Below are positions 26,123 to 35,010 of a DNA stretch of 64,000 nt, one piece after another. A model generated the notes under the pieces. That model was not told where the DNA came from. It saw nothing but the letters and a program-made list of their open reading frames with translations, and did no database searches. The stretch's first letter is position 1. Each line of letters begins with the position of its first letter. Origin of the DNA: Streptomyces akebiae (lineage in GTDB: Bacteria; Actinomycetota; Actinomycetes; Streptomycetales; Streptomycetaceae). The stretch covers positions 1,426,001 to 1,490,000 of the forward strand of contig NZ_CP080647.1 in assembly GCF_019599145.1 (NCBI RefSeq), given 5' to 3'. Both the position numbers and the translations under genes were made by a program.

Positions 26123-26720
26123 CGATGTCCTCGGAAAGACGGGTGGGCAGGCCCTTGGCTCGACACCGCATGCCGCATCAGTCAGGCTCGACAGTCGGCC
26201 CGGTGGTGCAGTACGTGCCGTCAACTGCTTGGGGCCGAACGCCGTGCCGCCAGAGAGGGGGCCGATCGGGAGAGCTGTCCGCCGCATCCAGAAGGACACG
26301 TGCGAGGTCAGGCCCCCCTGGAGGTGCGAGGCGAGTCCCGATGCATCGTCCGCCGACGACTGGCCTCACCTACACCTCTGGTCCCGGTTGGAAACCTGTT
26401 CCCAGCGGTATCAGGAGCACCGCACAGCCTGGCCGATGACGCTGATCGTTGCCAGTGCAACTTGAATCGTTCGGAGGTCGTTTCCGGCTACATGCCCGCC
26501 TGCCAGCTCATCGCACTCAGCTTTGCGCATCATGTGAGATCGTCCGCGGGTCTTCAGTCAGGGCAAGCGATGTGGAACCGATTCACCCAGCCATTACCCA
26601 AACCTGTAGCTGGGACGTCTTGGTCGGCCGCATCCCCTCGGTGCCAGCTTGTTCCCGCCGTACGGACGGCCAGCACGGCACAGGAGGGAAAACATAGGCT
26701 GGCGGGAGGTTCCACAGTTT
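26123..26720. other. Intergenic region upstream of the conservon
   Basis: About 600 bp between the stop of the HTH regulator gene and the cvnA start, both minus strand. It must carry the conservon promoter. I see no gene with a plausible start and no strong repeat. Confidence 0.5.
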
Positions 26721-28217
26721 CTATCTGGTCGAGGGGGATTCGCCGAGAAAGGACAGTGCGCGCTCGATACCGCTGGGCTGGATCAGATGGCTTCGCAGTT
26801 GAAGCAGGCCGCTGATGCCGTACGCGCTCAGTTCCTGGCACCGTTCGACCAGCCAACCCCAATCGCATTCCAGGTAGTTCGCTGCTTGATGCAGTCTCTC
26901 GTGCGGCGTGCTGGCGGAGGTGATGCTGTGGGATCGCGCTTGATCGAGGGCATGGGCAAGAGAGTTGATCTCACTCTTGCTGGTCGTGCTGTTGACATGC
27001 CACACGGCGTCCGGACTCAGCCAGTCGGCCACGACCGCACGCCGCTGTGGGGCCAGTACGAATTCCGCGGTGTTCACCTGTGCCGGGTATAGGCGCGCGG
27101 TCAAGCCGTAGGACTCCATGAGAGCCATAGTGAGCAGCAACAACAGCCGCTCGTACGGTTCGCTGCTCTTGACCGCGGATTCGGGGATGCAGAAGACGCA
27201 CCCAGGTGCGTCTCCTGCTTCGGCCGAGCGCTCCTGCATCAGCTGGAGGACCTGGTGCCGTTCGGTGAACAGCAACCAGCCCGCGGCCTGCCCCCCGTAC
27301 TGCACCCTTGACCACAGCCAAGGCGCTGTGTCGGTGGGGTCCAGGTGGCGTCGGAGATACGACGCGCAGACGTGGGATCCGATCCAGGCTGCTCCGACGT
27401 CCGTGAGGTCGGGATAGGCGGCCCGAGCAGCCGCAGAGCGCGATTGGGTGAGATGAACTTCCAGGGCCCGTTGCTCGATGTGGAGTGCCTGGTCGTCAGC
27501 CAAGAGGCTGTCATCTACGTTGAGCGCTGCCCAGAGCAGGGCGTAGACCAGCTTGTCGAGTCGGTAGGCTGCGGGGATCGGCAGACTGTCGACTGGCATC
27601 AGCAGGTGGCGCCGTGCATGCGCGGCGTCAATGACGTACAGGTCATCCGCCCCGCGTGCACCCAGTGCCGCGATGATCAGAGCCCGCCGACGGGCCTGGG
27701 TGAAGTACCTAAGGTGCTCCTGGTCCTCGGGCCCGATGATCACGGTGTCACCTTGTGGCTCTGCCTCATACATCTGGACCGCCACCGACGTCCCGTCCAG
27801 GATCCGAAGCCCGTCGAGGTGCCAGACCCCTCCCGCACCTGGCATCGGCCCGTTGACGGACAGGTGTGAACTGTCGAACCGGACGTCGAAGCTGTGCACG
27901 GCGGCCAGCGACGCATCATGAGGGACCCGTGCCAGCACCACCTTGCGCATCGGGGCCGGGCCCAGGAGTTCCTTCACGGTGTGGCCGAGCCAGAATTCGA
28001 GCACGGTGGCAGCATCCCCCCGCGGCTCCTGTTCGCCGGCCAGCCAACGCTTGAACGTGAGTTTTGTGACGCTCACGGTCGCCAGGCGCGGGTTGCCGTA
28101 GTGGCCTGCTGCCCGGGAGCCTGCATTTCCAAGTTGCCTCTGAAACACCTCGAACCGAAGCCACTGGCGCTTTTCCAGCACGGCGTACAGCAGTGTTGGA
28201 CGCGTCAGCGTGTCCAT
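26721..28217 (-). CDS. HTH-containing regulatory protein beside the nucleotide-modification operon
   Basis: A 498-aa protein of the large XRE-like Streptomyces regulator type. An N-terminal helical DNA-binding region (TVSVTKLTFKRWLAGEQEPRGDAATVLEFWLG, cited by positions about 48-80) resembles HTH proteins that choose a 'locus of action'. The rest is a long alpha/beta region of no known fold to me, with YAQ-type helical repeats. ATG 28217 has GGGAGAAGAAG upstream. Lying 115 bp downstream of the operon of 28.3-41.9 kb and in the same direction, it may be that cluster's regulator. The molecular function is inference. Confidence 0.6.
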   Translation of the reverse strand: MDTLTRPTLLYAVLEKRQWLRFEVFQRQLGNAGSRAAGHYGNPRLATVSVTKLTFKRWLAGEQEPRGDAATVLEFWLGHTVKELLGPAPMRKVVLARVPHDASLAAVHSFDVRFDSSHLSVNGPMPGAGGVWHLDGLRILDGTSVAVQMYEAEPQGDTVIIGPEDQEHLRYFTQARRRALIIAALGARGADDLYVIDAAHARRHLLMPVDSLPIPAAYRLDKLVYALLWAALNVDDSLLADDQALHIEQRALEVHLTQSRSAAARAAYPDLTDVGAAWIGSHVCASYLRRHLDPTDTAPWLWSRVQYGGQAAGWLLFTERHQVLQLMQERSAEAGDAPGCVFCIPESAVKSSEPYERLLLLLTMALMESYGLTARLYPAQVNTAEFVLAPQRRAVVADWLSPDAVWHVNSTTSKSEINSLAHALDQARSHSITSASTPHERLHQAANYLECDWGWLVERCQELSAYGISGLLQLRSHLIQPSGIERALSFLGESPSTR

Positions 28218-28331
28218 GGGTCTTCTTCTCCCGTTCTGTTACTTCCTACGGCGGTCTTAATTCGGTGACGCTCAGTAGATCTTGCGGTAACTATCAACCT
28301 CAGGGAACTTCCGGTGTAAGGAAGAGGCAGT

Positions 28332-29111
28332 TCACCCTGTGGCGCGAAGACCTGTTGTTGAGTGCAGGAGACGGAAGGCCCTGGCGAGATCCTCAGGTGT
28401 GTCGACGGCCATGCCCTTGTCTGCGACGGAAAGCATCTGAACGCCGTGTCCGTGCTCGATGAAGCGCAGCATTTCGACGCCTTCGGCTCGTTCCAGTGGT
28501 CCCGGAGGCAGTTGGGAGAACTGGCGGAGAGCGAGGCCGGTGAATCCGTAGAGTCCCAACTGGCGCAAGTACCGCGGGCGGTCTCCGCGTGGATAAGGGA
28601 TCGGTTGACGCGAGAACATCAAGGCGTTTCCGTCGCTTTTCAGGACGACCTTCACGACGTTGTGGTCGAGGACGGCTCCGACGTCGTCCAGTTCCGTGTA
28701 GGCGTTCACCGCGAGTGCGCCGGGTGTGAGGTGGTGCAGGGCATCGGATATGGCGTCGATCGCGGTTGGCGCGATGAACGGCTCGTCGCCCTGAACGTTG
28801 ATGTAGGCGTCGGCGGAAAGGCGTTCAGCGCACTCCGCGACTCGGTCCGTGCCGGTGAGGTGTTCTTGGGTGCGCATGCATTCGATGCCCAGTCGATGGC
28901 AGGCGGCTTCGATGCGTTCGTCGTCCGTGGCGACGAACACACCATCAAGGCGTGTCGCCTCCATGCAGCGCTGGTGCACGTGCCAGAGCAGGGGCTTGTC
29001 TCCGAGCGGAGCCAGGGGCTTGCCCGGGAAACGCGAGGCACCCCACCGGCACGGGATGATCGCTACGTGGCGGCGTGGGCTGGTCGGTTGTGTGGTGTGA
29101 ACGGCGGTCAT
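28332..29111 (-). CDS. KdsB-type CTP:sugar-acid cytidylyltransferase
   Basis: A 259-aa nucleotidyltransferase of the CMP-KDO synthetase family. Signatures are IIPCRWGASRFPGKPL (nucleotide loop), FVATDDERI, TGTDRVAEC, and the metal-binding YINVQGDEPFI. KdsB activates 3-deoxy-octulosonate with CTP for lipopolysaccharide, which Streptomyces lacks, so the enzyme must serve another product. Its use of CTP is notable next to a cytidylate-hydroxymethylase-like gene. ATG 29111 follows CGGAGTCGCC. It is near the 3' end of the operon; the substrate is unknown. Confidence 0.85.
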   Translation of the reverse strand: MTAVHTTQPTSPRRHVAIIPCRWGASRFPGKPLAPLGDKPLLWHVHQRCMEATRLDGVFVATDDERIEAACHRLGIECMRTQEHLTGTDRVAECAERLSADAYINVQGDEPFIAPTAIDAISDALHHLTPGALAVNAYTELDDVGAVLDHNVVKVVLKSDGNALMFSRQPIPYPRGDRPRYLRQLGLYGFTGLALRQFSQLPPGPLERAEGVEMLRFIEHGHGVQMLSVADKGMAVDTPEDLARAFRLLHSTTGLRATG

Positions 29112-29132
29112 GGCGACTCCGGTCGGTGCGTC

Positions 29133-29699
29133 TCAGGGATGCGCGGAGCGGGGAAGCAGCGCCAGCTTGGCGCGGACGGTCGGCGAGGCGGTCTCCTCGG
29201 ACGGCCGCCACTCGTAGCCGCTGACCTCCTCTGTCTGAAGGATCACCGCGTGCTGCACCTGGAGCAGGAAGACGAAGCGGAAGTCGATGTGCTGGTGCGC
29301 TGGCTCGCCTTTGGCCGGGTTGGCGGCGATGTCGTGCACGTCGATGTCCAAGGGGACCGTCTCGTAGCCCGCGAGAGGGTGAACCGCGTCGCGGGGAATG
29401 CCGGTCTCCTCAGAGAGTTCCCGCAGGGCGGCGTGGACGAGGTCCGGGTCGCCAGGTTCGGGGTGTCCGCCCGGCGCGAGGGCCTTGCCCGTTGCATTGT
29501 GGCGAATGTGGAGCACATCGCCGACGTCGTTGAGGACGATGGCGCTGCACGTGACGTGGGCGGGGAACGTCTTGCGGTGCGTGGGGTCTTCCACGCCGGC
29601 CAGGGTGCTGAACAGCGGTTCAAGGAGCTGCCGCTCACCGGGGTGGCGGGCTAGGTACGCCTCGGCGGTGGCACGGATGTGGGCGGGGGACGGCGGCAT
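29133..29699 (-). CDS. Nudix hydrolase in the modification operon
   Basis: A 188-aa Nudix-fold protein. The box reads GGHPEPGD, then AALRELSEETGI: the REUXEEXG part is intact, while the first conserved Glu position is Asp and the spacing is one residue longer. Hydrolysis of a nucleotide-linked intermediate or a house-cleaning role is likely. The ATG at 29699 is 5 bp after the stop of the SAHH-like gene, with AGGTGAACCAC upstream. Confidence 0.82.
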   Translation of the reverse strand: MPPSPAHIRATAEAYLARHPGERQLLEPLFSTLAGVEDPTHRKTFPAHVTCSAIVLNDVGDVLHIRHNATGKALAPGGHPEPGDPDLVHAALRELSEETGIPRDAVHPLAGYETVPLDIDVHDIAANPAKGEPAHQHIDFRFVFLLQVQHAVILQTEEVSGYEWRPSEETASPTVRAKLALLPRSAHP

Positions 29700-29704
29700 G
29701 TGGT

Positions 29705-30826
29705 TCACCTGTCGAAGTGGTCGAGCCAGATCCTGGCAATGGCCTGGCGGTCCGTCGTGGGCATGCTGTGCAGGCCAGGCTGGAAGTGGCCGTGGCTGAG
29801 AGCGCTGGTGGCGGCGAGTATCTCGGCCTGGACGAGGTGGATGTAGGTGCCAACGGCAGCACCGTGGACGAAGTTGACAGCGCCGCCGTCGGCGAGGACG
29901 TAGAAGTAGTGACCAGTGATCTCGTAGCGCGTCAGCTGGTCCCCCACCGGAATGCGCTGGTAGAGCTCGTGGAGGGGTGTGAGTTCCAGCTCGTCTTCGG
30001 AAGAGGTGACCGAGGCGAGATAGGCGCCGTTGCGCAGGGCAGCGAAGTCGTGCTGGCGCAAGGCGAGGTTTCCGGTGGCGCACAGGACGAGTTCGGCGTT
30101 CCTGACCGCATCGGTGGTGGTTGCGGTGGTACGAAATCCGTGCGAGTGCGCCTGCACGCGCCGGATGGGGTCCTTGTCGTAGACCGTAACCCGCAGGTCG
30201 TGGGCCCGGAGGGTCTGCGCGATAGAGCGGCCGACTTTACCGAAGCCGAGGACGCAGGCGTTGCGGCTGGTCAGGATGTCGCCACGGGCGCGCACTAGGG
30301 CGTCGGTGGAGAAGACGATGGACCGGCCCACGAGGTGGTCCTCGCAGTCCTTGAGCGGTGAGCGAGCCACCGAGATGACGGGGCATTGAAGGTGATCGAG
30401 CGCGGCGTACCGCTGGTGTCCGTTCTCCGTGTCCTCGACGACGCCAAGGACACGGCCGGAGAACTTCTCGGTCACGGTGCCGAGGCTAGGAGCGAAGTAG
30501 CCGCCGATGTCTACCAGGACGACGTCTTGGCCGCCTGCAGTGTCCTCCACGTACTCCAGCGCACGGGTGGAGTCGGCGAACTGCTCCCTGCTGAGGTCGT
30601 GGACCGGATAGAGGCTCTGAACCACGTCCAGTGTCCGCTGGTCGACGGACTTGGGCTTGGGCAGTACGGCACCGACGGTCGAAGTCTCGGCCATCGCGCG
30701 TAAGAACGCCGGGCGTTCGGAGAGCAGGTGCGTGATGATGAGTGACGTGATCGGGCCGCCGACGGGGAATTGCTCGGTGACTCGCCGGAAGAAGGCGTCG
30801 AGTCGTGCTCGCTCAAGACTCTCCAC
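29705..30826 (-). CDS. S-adenosylhomocysteine-hydrolase-like NAD-binding protein
   Basis: A 373-aa protein whose residues about 190-290 form a Rossmann domain like that of adenosylhomocysteinase (VLGFGKVGRSIAQTLRAH, then YDKDPIRRVQA). The protein is shorter than true SAHH (about 430-480 aa), and the typical N-terminal substrate motifs are not evident, so it may oxidise another 3'-hydroxyl nucleoside-like substrate with NAD. GTG 30826 follows CAGGAGGAGTTGCT, an excellent ribosome site. In a nucleotide-modifying operon, use of the 3'-keto chemistry of SAHH on a nucleoside is an attractive inference. Confidence 0.72.
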   Translation of the reverse strand: MESLERARLDAFFRRVTEQFPVGGPITSLIITHLLSERPAFLRAMAETSTVGAVLPKPKSVDQRTLDVVQSLYPVHDLSREQFADSTRALEYVEDTAGGQDVVLVDIGGYFAPSLGTVTEKFSGRVLGVVEDTENGHQRYAALDHLQCPVISVARSPLKDCEDHLVGRSIVFSTDALVRARGDILTSRNACVLGFGKVGRSIAQTLRAHDLRVTVYDKDPIRRVQAHSHGFRTTATTTDAVRNAELVLCATGNLALRQHDFAALRNGAYLASVTSSEDELELTPLHELYQRIPVGDQLTRYEITGHYFYVLADGGAVNFVHGAAVGTYIHLVQAEILAATSALSHGHFQPGLHSMPTTDRQAIARIWLDHFDR

Positions 30827-30852
30827 AGCAACTCCTCCTGATGTGCGTCTGA

Positions 30853-31854
30853 TTAAGCAGCCCGGCTGTACACAGCGGGTTCGGCGGCCAGGGTCTGCAT
30901 GTGGGCACGCATGCCGTTGTGGAGGTCGACCTGTGGCTTCCACCCCAGTACCTCGTGGGCGTGGCCGGGGTGGGCACAGGTGATAGGGACGTCGCCGTGG
31001 CGGGGGCTCTCCTGGTGCAACTCGATGTCGCGGCCGGCGAGGCTGCTCGCGATGCCGATGACTTCCAGGAGGGAGGCGTTGGAGCCGCCTCCCACGTTGA
31101 TCACTCCATGTGCCTCGGGAGCGGTGGCTGCGGCGATGGTGGCGGCGACGGTGTCGTCGATGTAGGTGAAGTCCCGGCGCTGGTGACCGTCCCCGTACAG
31201 GCGCAGTGGCTGTCCGGTCAGAGCGGCCAGCAGAGCGCGGTGGGCGAACATGTCGGTGCGCTGCCGGGGGCCGTAGACGGTGAAGTACCGCAGCGCGACG
31301 ACCGTGGTCGGGGAATGGGACTGCGCAGCGTGGGCGAGGCAGAGCTGTTCCTCGGCGAGCTTGGTGACGGCATACGGTGACGTGGGCCGCGGGTGATCGG
31401 TCTCGACGCTGGGGCCACCGTCGGTGGCGCCGTAGACGCTGGAAGAGGAAGCGACAACCAGGCGCGGAACGCGCATGCGGACGGCGCTGTCCAACAGGCG
31501 CTTGGTGGCGAGAATGTTGGAGGCGACGTAGTCGCTGAACTGCGCTCCCCAGGACGGACGGACACCAGGGATTCCGGCGAGGTGGAACACCGCGTCTGCA
31601 TCGATCAGGAGAGGGTCGATCGCACAGCCGATCAGGTCGGCCGTGACATGCAGGTACCCCGGGAACGACCGCAAGGGGGCGAGGTTGGCCGCCGCGATCG
31701 GGTCAGCGCCGGGGTCACGACGATCGACACCGATCACGACGGTCCCGGCTTGGACGAGGGCGTGTGCGAGGTGGGAACCGATGAAGCCGGCGGCGCCGGT
31801 CACGACGGCGCGGCGGGGGAAGATGGTGAGCTGCGGGCTTAGCTGGTGTGTCAC
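30853..31854 (-). CDS. NAD-dependent epimerase/dehydratase
   Basis: A 333-aa extended short-chain dehydrogenase of the nucleotide-sugar class. It has the NAD motif VTGAAGFIGSHLA, the catalytic serine region ASSSSVYG, and the YxxxK pair in SPYAVTKLAEE; FTYIDDTV is the usual sugar-binding stretch. It resembles UDP-glucose or UDP-glucuronate 4-epimerases. GTG 31854 has GGAGACACCCT upstream. In the operon it would supply or reshape the sugar unit. Confidence 0.87.
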   Translation of the reverse strand: MTHQLSPQLTIFPRRAVVTGAAGFIGSHLAHALVQAGTVVIGVDRRDPGADPIAAANLAPLRSFPGYLHVTADLIGCAIDPLLIDADAVFHLAGIPGVRPSWGAQFSDYVASNILATKRLLDSAVRMRVPRLVVASSSSVYGATDGGPSVETDHPRPTSPYAVTKLAEEQLCLAHAAQSHSPTTVVALRYFTVYGPRQRTDMFAHRALLAALTGQPLRLYGDGHQRRDFTYIDDTVAATIAAATAPEAHGVINVGGGSNASLLEVIGIASSLAGRDIELHQESPRHGDVPITCAHPGHAHEVLGWKPQVDLHNGMRAHMQTLAAEPAVYSRAA

Positions 31855-31886
31855 AGGGTGTCTCCAGAAACGGTGGTGTCGACGGT

Positions 31887-32723
31887 TCAGCTCAGCCGGG
31901 CCAGCACGGTGCGGCCGTGTGCGGAGAGGGCGAGATCGTCCTGCTCGTATCCGCGGACCAGGGCGGTGACGGCTTCGATGGCTCCGAAGGATTCGAGGAG
32001 GCGCTGCTCGGTGTCGGTGGGGTGCCTTCCGTATCCGGAGTAGAACGCGTTCCGGAGATGGGTAGCTGCCTGCCAGCGGCGGAACTCCATGCGGGCGAAG
32101 TCTCGGATGCGGGCATCACGTCGCATGTGTTCCAGGTCGTACAGGCCGAAGGATTCGCCCAAGTTCCAGTTCCGCGGCTGGTAGTCGAGGTGGCAGGCAG
32201 CGCTGTCCATGAGCGTGTTCGCCAGGACCTCTTCGTGCGCGGACAGGAGTCCGCGCTCGTTCGTGGAGATGAGGCGGGCGTGCTCGGCCCGGGCGATCCA
32301 GCGGGCCAGGCGGTCTGCCAGGTCGGGGCCGACGGCTCCGGAGCGTGGGATGAGGGTGGCCTGATGGAGTAGACGCAGGACGCGACCGGCCTCGTAGTGG
32401 GCCAGTTCCTCCTCGCGCGATCCTGGGGCCACGGCGTCAGCACGCGTGCCAGCCAGCGCGGTCACCAGCAGCGTGTGCGTCCTGTCGTGCCAGCCGACCA
32501 GGTCTGGTACATGCCCGGTGAGGTGCTGCGACCAGGTGCGGTACGCGTGGACCTCCTGGACGTACCGTGGGCGATTGCTGTGCTGTTTGGCGAAGTACCT
32601 GCGTCCCCGGCCGTCGATCAGCTGGATCAGTCGGGACGGAAGGCTGGGATCCGGCAGGATGCGGACGGAGCCGACCGTTTCGCGGGCCAGTTCGAGGCGC
32701 GGATCGACGGACGCCGTGATCAC
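31887..32723 (-). CDS. Aminoglycoside/choline-kinase-fold phosphotransferase 1
   Basis: A 278-aa small-molecule kinase. The catalytic loop CHLDYQPRNWNL contains Asp and Asn, and YDLEH carries the metal-binding Asp, so it looks active. The C-terminal part (LRNAFYSGYGRHPTDTEQR) matches the pseudokinase at 17972-19624. The substrate is probably a sugar or nucleoside hydroxyl; antibiotic self-resistance is an alternative. GTG 32723 overlaps the stop of the histidine-phosphatase gene (GTGA). Confidence 0.8.
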   Translation of the reverse strand: MITASVDPRLELARETVGSVRILPDPSLPSRLIQLIDGRGRRYFAKQHSNRPRYVQEVHAYRTWSQHLTGHVPDLVGWHDRTHTLLVTALAGTRADAVAPGSREEELAHYEAGRVLRLLHQATLIPRSGAVGPDLADRLARWIARAEHARLISTNERGLLSAHEEVLANTLMDSAACHLDYQPRNWNLGESFGLYDLEHMRRDARIRDFARMEFRRWQAATHLRNAFYSGYGRHPTDTEQRLLESFGAIEAVTALVRGYEQDDLALSAHGRTVLARLS

Positions 32724-33376
32724 GAGGCGACCTTCGTTACCGGGAGGAGCTGGTGCGAGGTGTCGTTGTGCCGGTCCAGAATCCATCGGGTCTGTTCCAG
32801 CCGGTTACGGTGATGCTGCCAGCACGTGATCGATCCGTGGGTGACGGTGAAGCCCGACGGGGTACCGAAGGGAATGCCCAGAAGCAGCGTATGAGCGGCG
32901 ATCACGGTCTCGCCGTGCGCAGCGAACAGGATCCGGTCACCCTCGTGTTCGTCTATGAGCTGTGCCAGGAAGGCACCGGCGCGCGTGAGGTATCCGTTCC
33001 ACGTGTCGGATCCCAGCGCCCAGGGTGTGTCGGGGTGAGCGTGCGGTCCGCCGTCCGCAGCGGTTTTCACCTCCGGCCAAGGCTTGCCGTCAGCATCGCC
33101 GTGGACGGGGCCGTCGAGGCGCGCGTCCGTGGTGAGCGGGACGCGAAGGGCCTGGCTCAGGATTTCACCGGTCTGGATCAGGCGCAGGCGCGGTCCGGCG
33201 TAGAGCGCGTCGAACGGTCGGTCCTGGTGCTCGGCGGCGAGCCGATGTGCGACTCGCTCCACCTGGTCGTAGCCGCGGTTGGTCAGCCCGGTGCAGGTGC
33301 GCGGTCCTCCGACCAGACCGTCGACGTTGCACTGGGCTTCGCCGTGGCGGACGAAGACGAGTTCGGTGGTGATCAT
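32720..33376 (-). CDS. Histidine phosphatase (phosphoglycerate-mutase family)
   Basis: A 218-aa histidine phosphatase with the phospho-histidine motif FVRHGEAQCN at the N-terminus and the second catalytic histidine in FAAHGETVIAA. Family members dephosphorylate sugar phosphates and nucleotides. ATG 33376 has GAGGTTGAGC upstream; a TTG at 33382 overlapping the previous stop is less likely. Sandwiched between two kinase genes, it may remove a phosphate they install. Confidence 0.87.
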   Translation of the reverse strand: MITTELVFVRHGEAQCNVDGLVGGPRTCTGLTNRGYDQVERVAHRLAAEHQDRPFDALYAGPRLRLIQTGEILSQALRVPLTTDARLDGPVHGDADGKPWPEVKTAADGGPHAHPDTPWALGSDTWNGYLTRAGAFLAQLIDEHEGDRILFAAHGETVIAAHTLLLGIPFGTPSGFTVTHGSITCWQHHRNRLEQTRWILDRHNDTSHQLLPVTKVAS

Positions 33377-33378
33377 GC

Positions 33379-34137
33379 TCAACCTCGGAGTCGGGGAAAG
33401 TCGGGTGGCCAGCCGTAGAGGTAGCCGTTGCGCCCCAGGTACGGGGCGGTCAGGACCGCGTGTAAGGCAAGAAAGTCGTCGAGACGGTCGCGGTCCGTGG
33501 CACCGAGCCTTGAATCGTGGCGCCAGGCAGCCGCGTTGTAGATGGCCAAGGCAGCGTCGATGGCTGTGCGCGGGAGCGGTCCGTACGTGAGTAGCAGCGT
33601 CGCGACCAACTTCGCCAGGTCGTACGCCGCCGGAGCCAGCGTGAGGTCGTCGGTGTCGACGGTGAATAGCGCGCCCGTCTCGGTGACGAGGAAGTTGCGG
33701 GGGTTGCTGTCCTTGTAGAAGACGGTGGGGCCCTCCGCAGTCTTCTCCAGCAGCGCCAGCATCGCGTGCAGGGCGACCTTGTTGGGCAGGTACCCCTGCT
33801 CCAGCCTTTTGCGCAACGCGGCGGTGCGCGGGCCGAGGTAGTCGGCGAACTCAGTGCCGTCGTCGAAGCGATGCGGTACGTGCAAGTCGGCCGCGTGGAG
33901 GTCGCTGGCCCAGGCGGTGCCGTGAGCGTCGCCGAGCAGTTGCGCCAGGCGCGGCAGGTCCTCCGGTCGGGCCGGGCGCCCCTTGATCCACTGAAAGCTC
34001 AAGCTTTTCGGTCCGATCACCCCCAGCGCCGGCAGGCTCAGAGTGCGAGCGTGCTCGATCAGCCACCAGTGGTGACGAACAGCGGCGGCGACCCGAGCGG
34101 ACTCCGTGTAGTGCTTGGTGAAATAACCCCTCGTCAC
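33379..34137 (-). CDS. Phosphotransferase 2 (atypical APH-fold kinase)
   Basis: A 252-aa protein of the aminoglycoside phosphotransferase fold with a shortened N-lobe. The catalytic loop is FYKDSNPRNFL: the usual HGD is YKD, but Asp and Asn are kept, and VDTDDL supplies the second Asp. It is therefore plausibly active but belongs to a different branch from phosphotransferase 1. The GTG start overlaps the methyltransferase stop (GTGA). The substrate is unknown. Confidence 0.72.
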   Translation of the reverse strand: MTRGYFTKHYTESARVAAAVRHHWWLIEHARTLSLPALGVIGPKSLSFQWIKGRPARPEDLPRLAQLLGDAHGTAWASDLHAADLHVPHRFDDGTEFADYLGPRTAALRKRLEQGYLPNKVALHAMLALLEKTAEGPTVFYKDSNPRNFLVTETGALFTVDTDDLTLAPAAYDLAKLVATLLLTYGPLPRTAIDAALAIYNAAAWRHDSRLGATDRDRLDDFLALHAVLTAPYLGRNGYLYGWPPDFPRLRG

Positions 34138-34979
34138 GCCGGTCCTCCCCCCGGCTTCGCCACAACGTAGGTGATGGCGGAGCGGGTGGTGACCAGCCGG
34201 TCCGGCAGGAACTCGTGCAGGACTGCCGCCACCGCTCCCGGATTGCCGTACAGGCCGGGCGCCAGGTCGTACTTCGGGTTGGTGGCCACGTACTCCGCAA
34301 CGTGGTCGTGACCGTCGAAGGTGAAGCGGTGCTCCTCGTCTTCGGTCGTCACCACGTCGAGCGAGGTGCCGACCAGGTCTGCGAGGTTTCCGCTGTGCGC
34401 GGAGGCGTACAAGCTCTCGTGCCGCTCGCCCCTCGGGTCGAGGCCGGCCGCTGCGACCAGCTGGTCCAACTCCCGGTAACTGTCAAGGGACTTGGTGACC
34501 AGCACGGCCATTCCCTCGGGGGCGAGAACACGGCTGATCTCCGCGACAACGGCCTGCGGGCGCGGCGAGTGGTACAGGCAGAACGCGGCGACTGCCAGAT
34601 CGCACGATCCGGTGGGAAGGGGGAGCTGGTGAAAGTCGCCTCGGAGGAAGCTCACCTGCACCCCAGGCAGGCGCCGCATGCGCTCGCGGGCTTGATCGAT
34701 CAGTGCCGCGGACGCGTCGAACCCTACGACACGGCTTGGGCGCAGCAGTTCGGCGAGAACCTTGCTGCTCGTACCGCGACCGCAGCCGATGTCCAGGACG
34801 ATACCGAGGCGGTCCGCTCGCCCGTGGTGCGCCCGCACCAGCTGGACGATCGTGTCCGGCACGGGCCGACCAGCGGTCTTGGCCCGCATCAGGGCGTTGG
34901 ACCGGCCAGCGAGGCGCGACGGATCCCCGTAGAGGTCCGCTTGCCGTGAGGGGTCGAGGAAGGGATTGACCTCGGTCAC
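34134..34979 (-). CDS. Class I SAM-dependent methyltransferase
   Basis: A 281-aa methyltransferase. The SAM-binding motif I is LDIGCGRGTSSK, followed by VVGFDASAALI, DLAVAAFCLYH and the post-motif VLAPEGMAVLV. The small-molecule UbiE/Methyltransf_11 type fits. GTG 34979 has a purine-rich GAGGGGAGGG upstream. It presumably methylates an O or N of the operon's product. It lies 31 bp from the P-loop kinase and is coupled to the downstream phosphotransferase. Confidence 0.87.
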   Translation of the reverse strand: MTEVNPFLDPSRQADLYGDPSRLAGRSNALMRAKTAGRPVPDTIVQLVRAHHGRADRLGIVLDIGCGRGTSSKVLAELLRPSRVVGFDASAALIDQARERMRRLPGVQVSFLRGDFHQLPLPTGSCDLAVAAFCLYHSPRPQAVVAEISRVLAPEGMAVLVTKSLDSYRELDQLVAAAGLDPRGERHESLYASAHSGNLADLVGTSLDVVTTEDEEHRFTFDGHDHVAEYVATNPKYDLAPGLYGNPGAVAAVLHEFLPDRLVTTRSAITYVVAKPGGGPA

Positions 34980-35010
34980 GCCGCGCCCTCCCCTCGCGGA
35001 CGCGGAGGGC

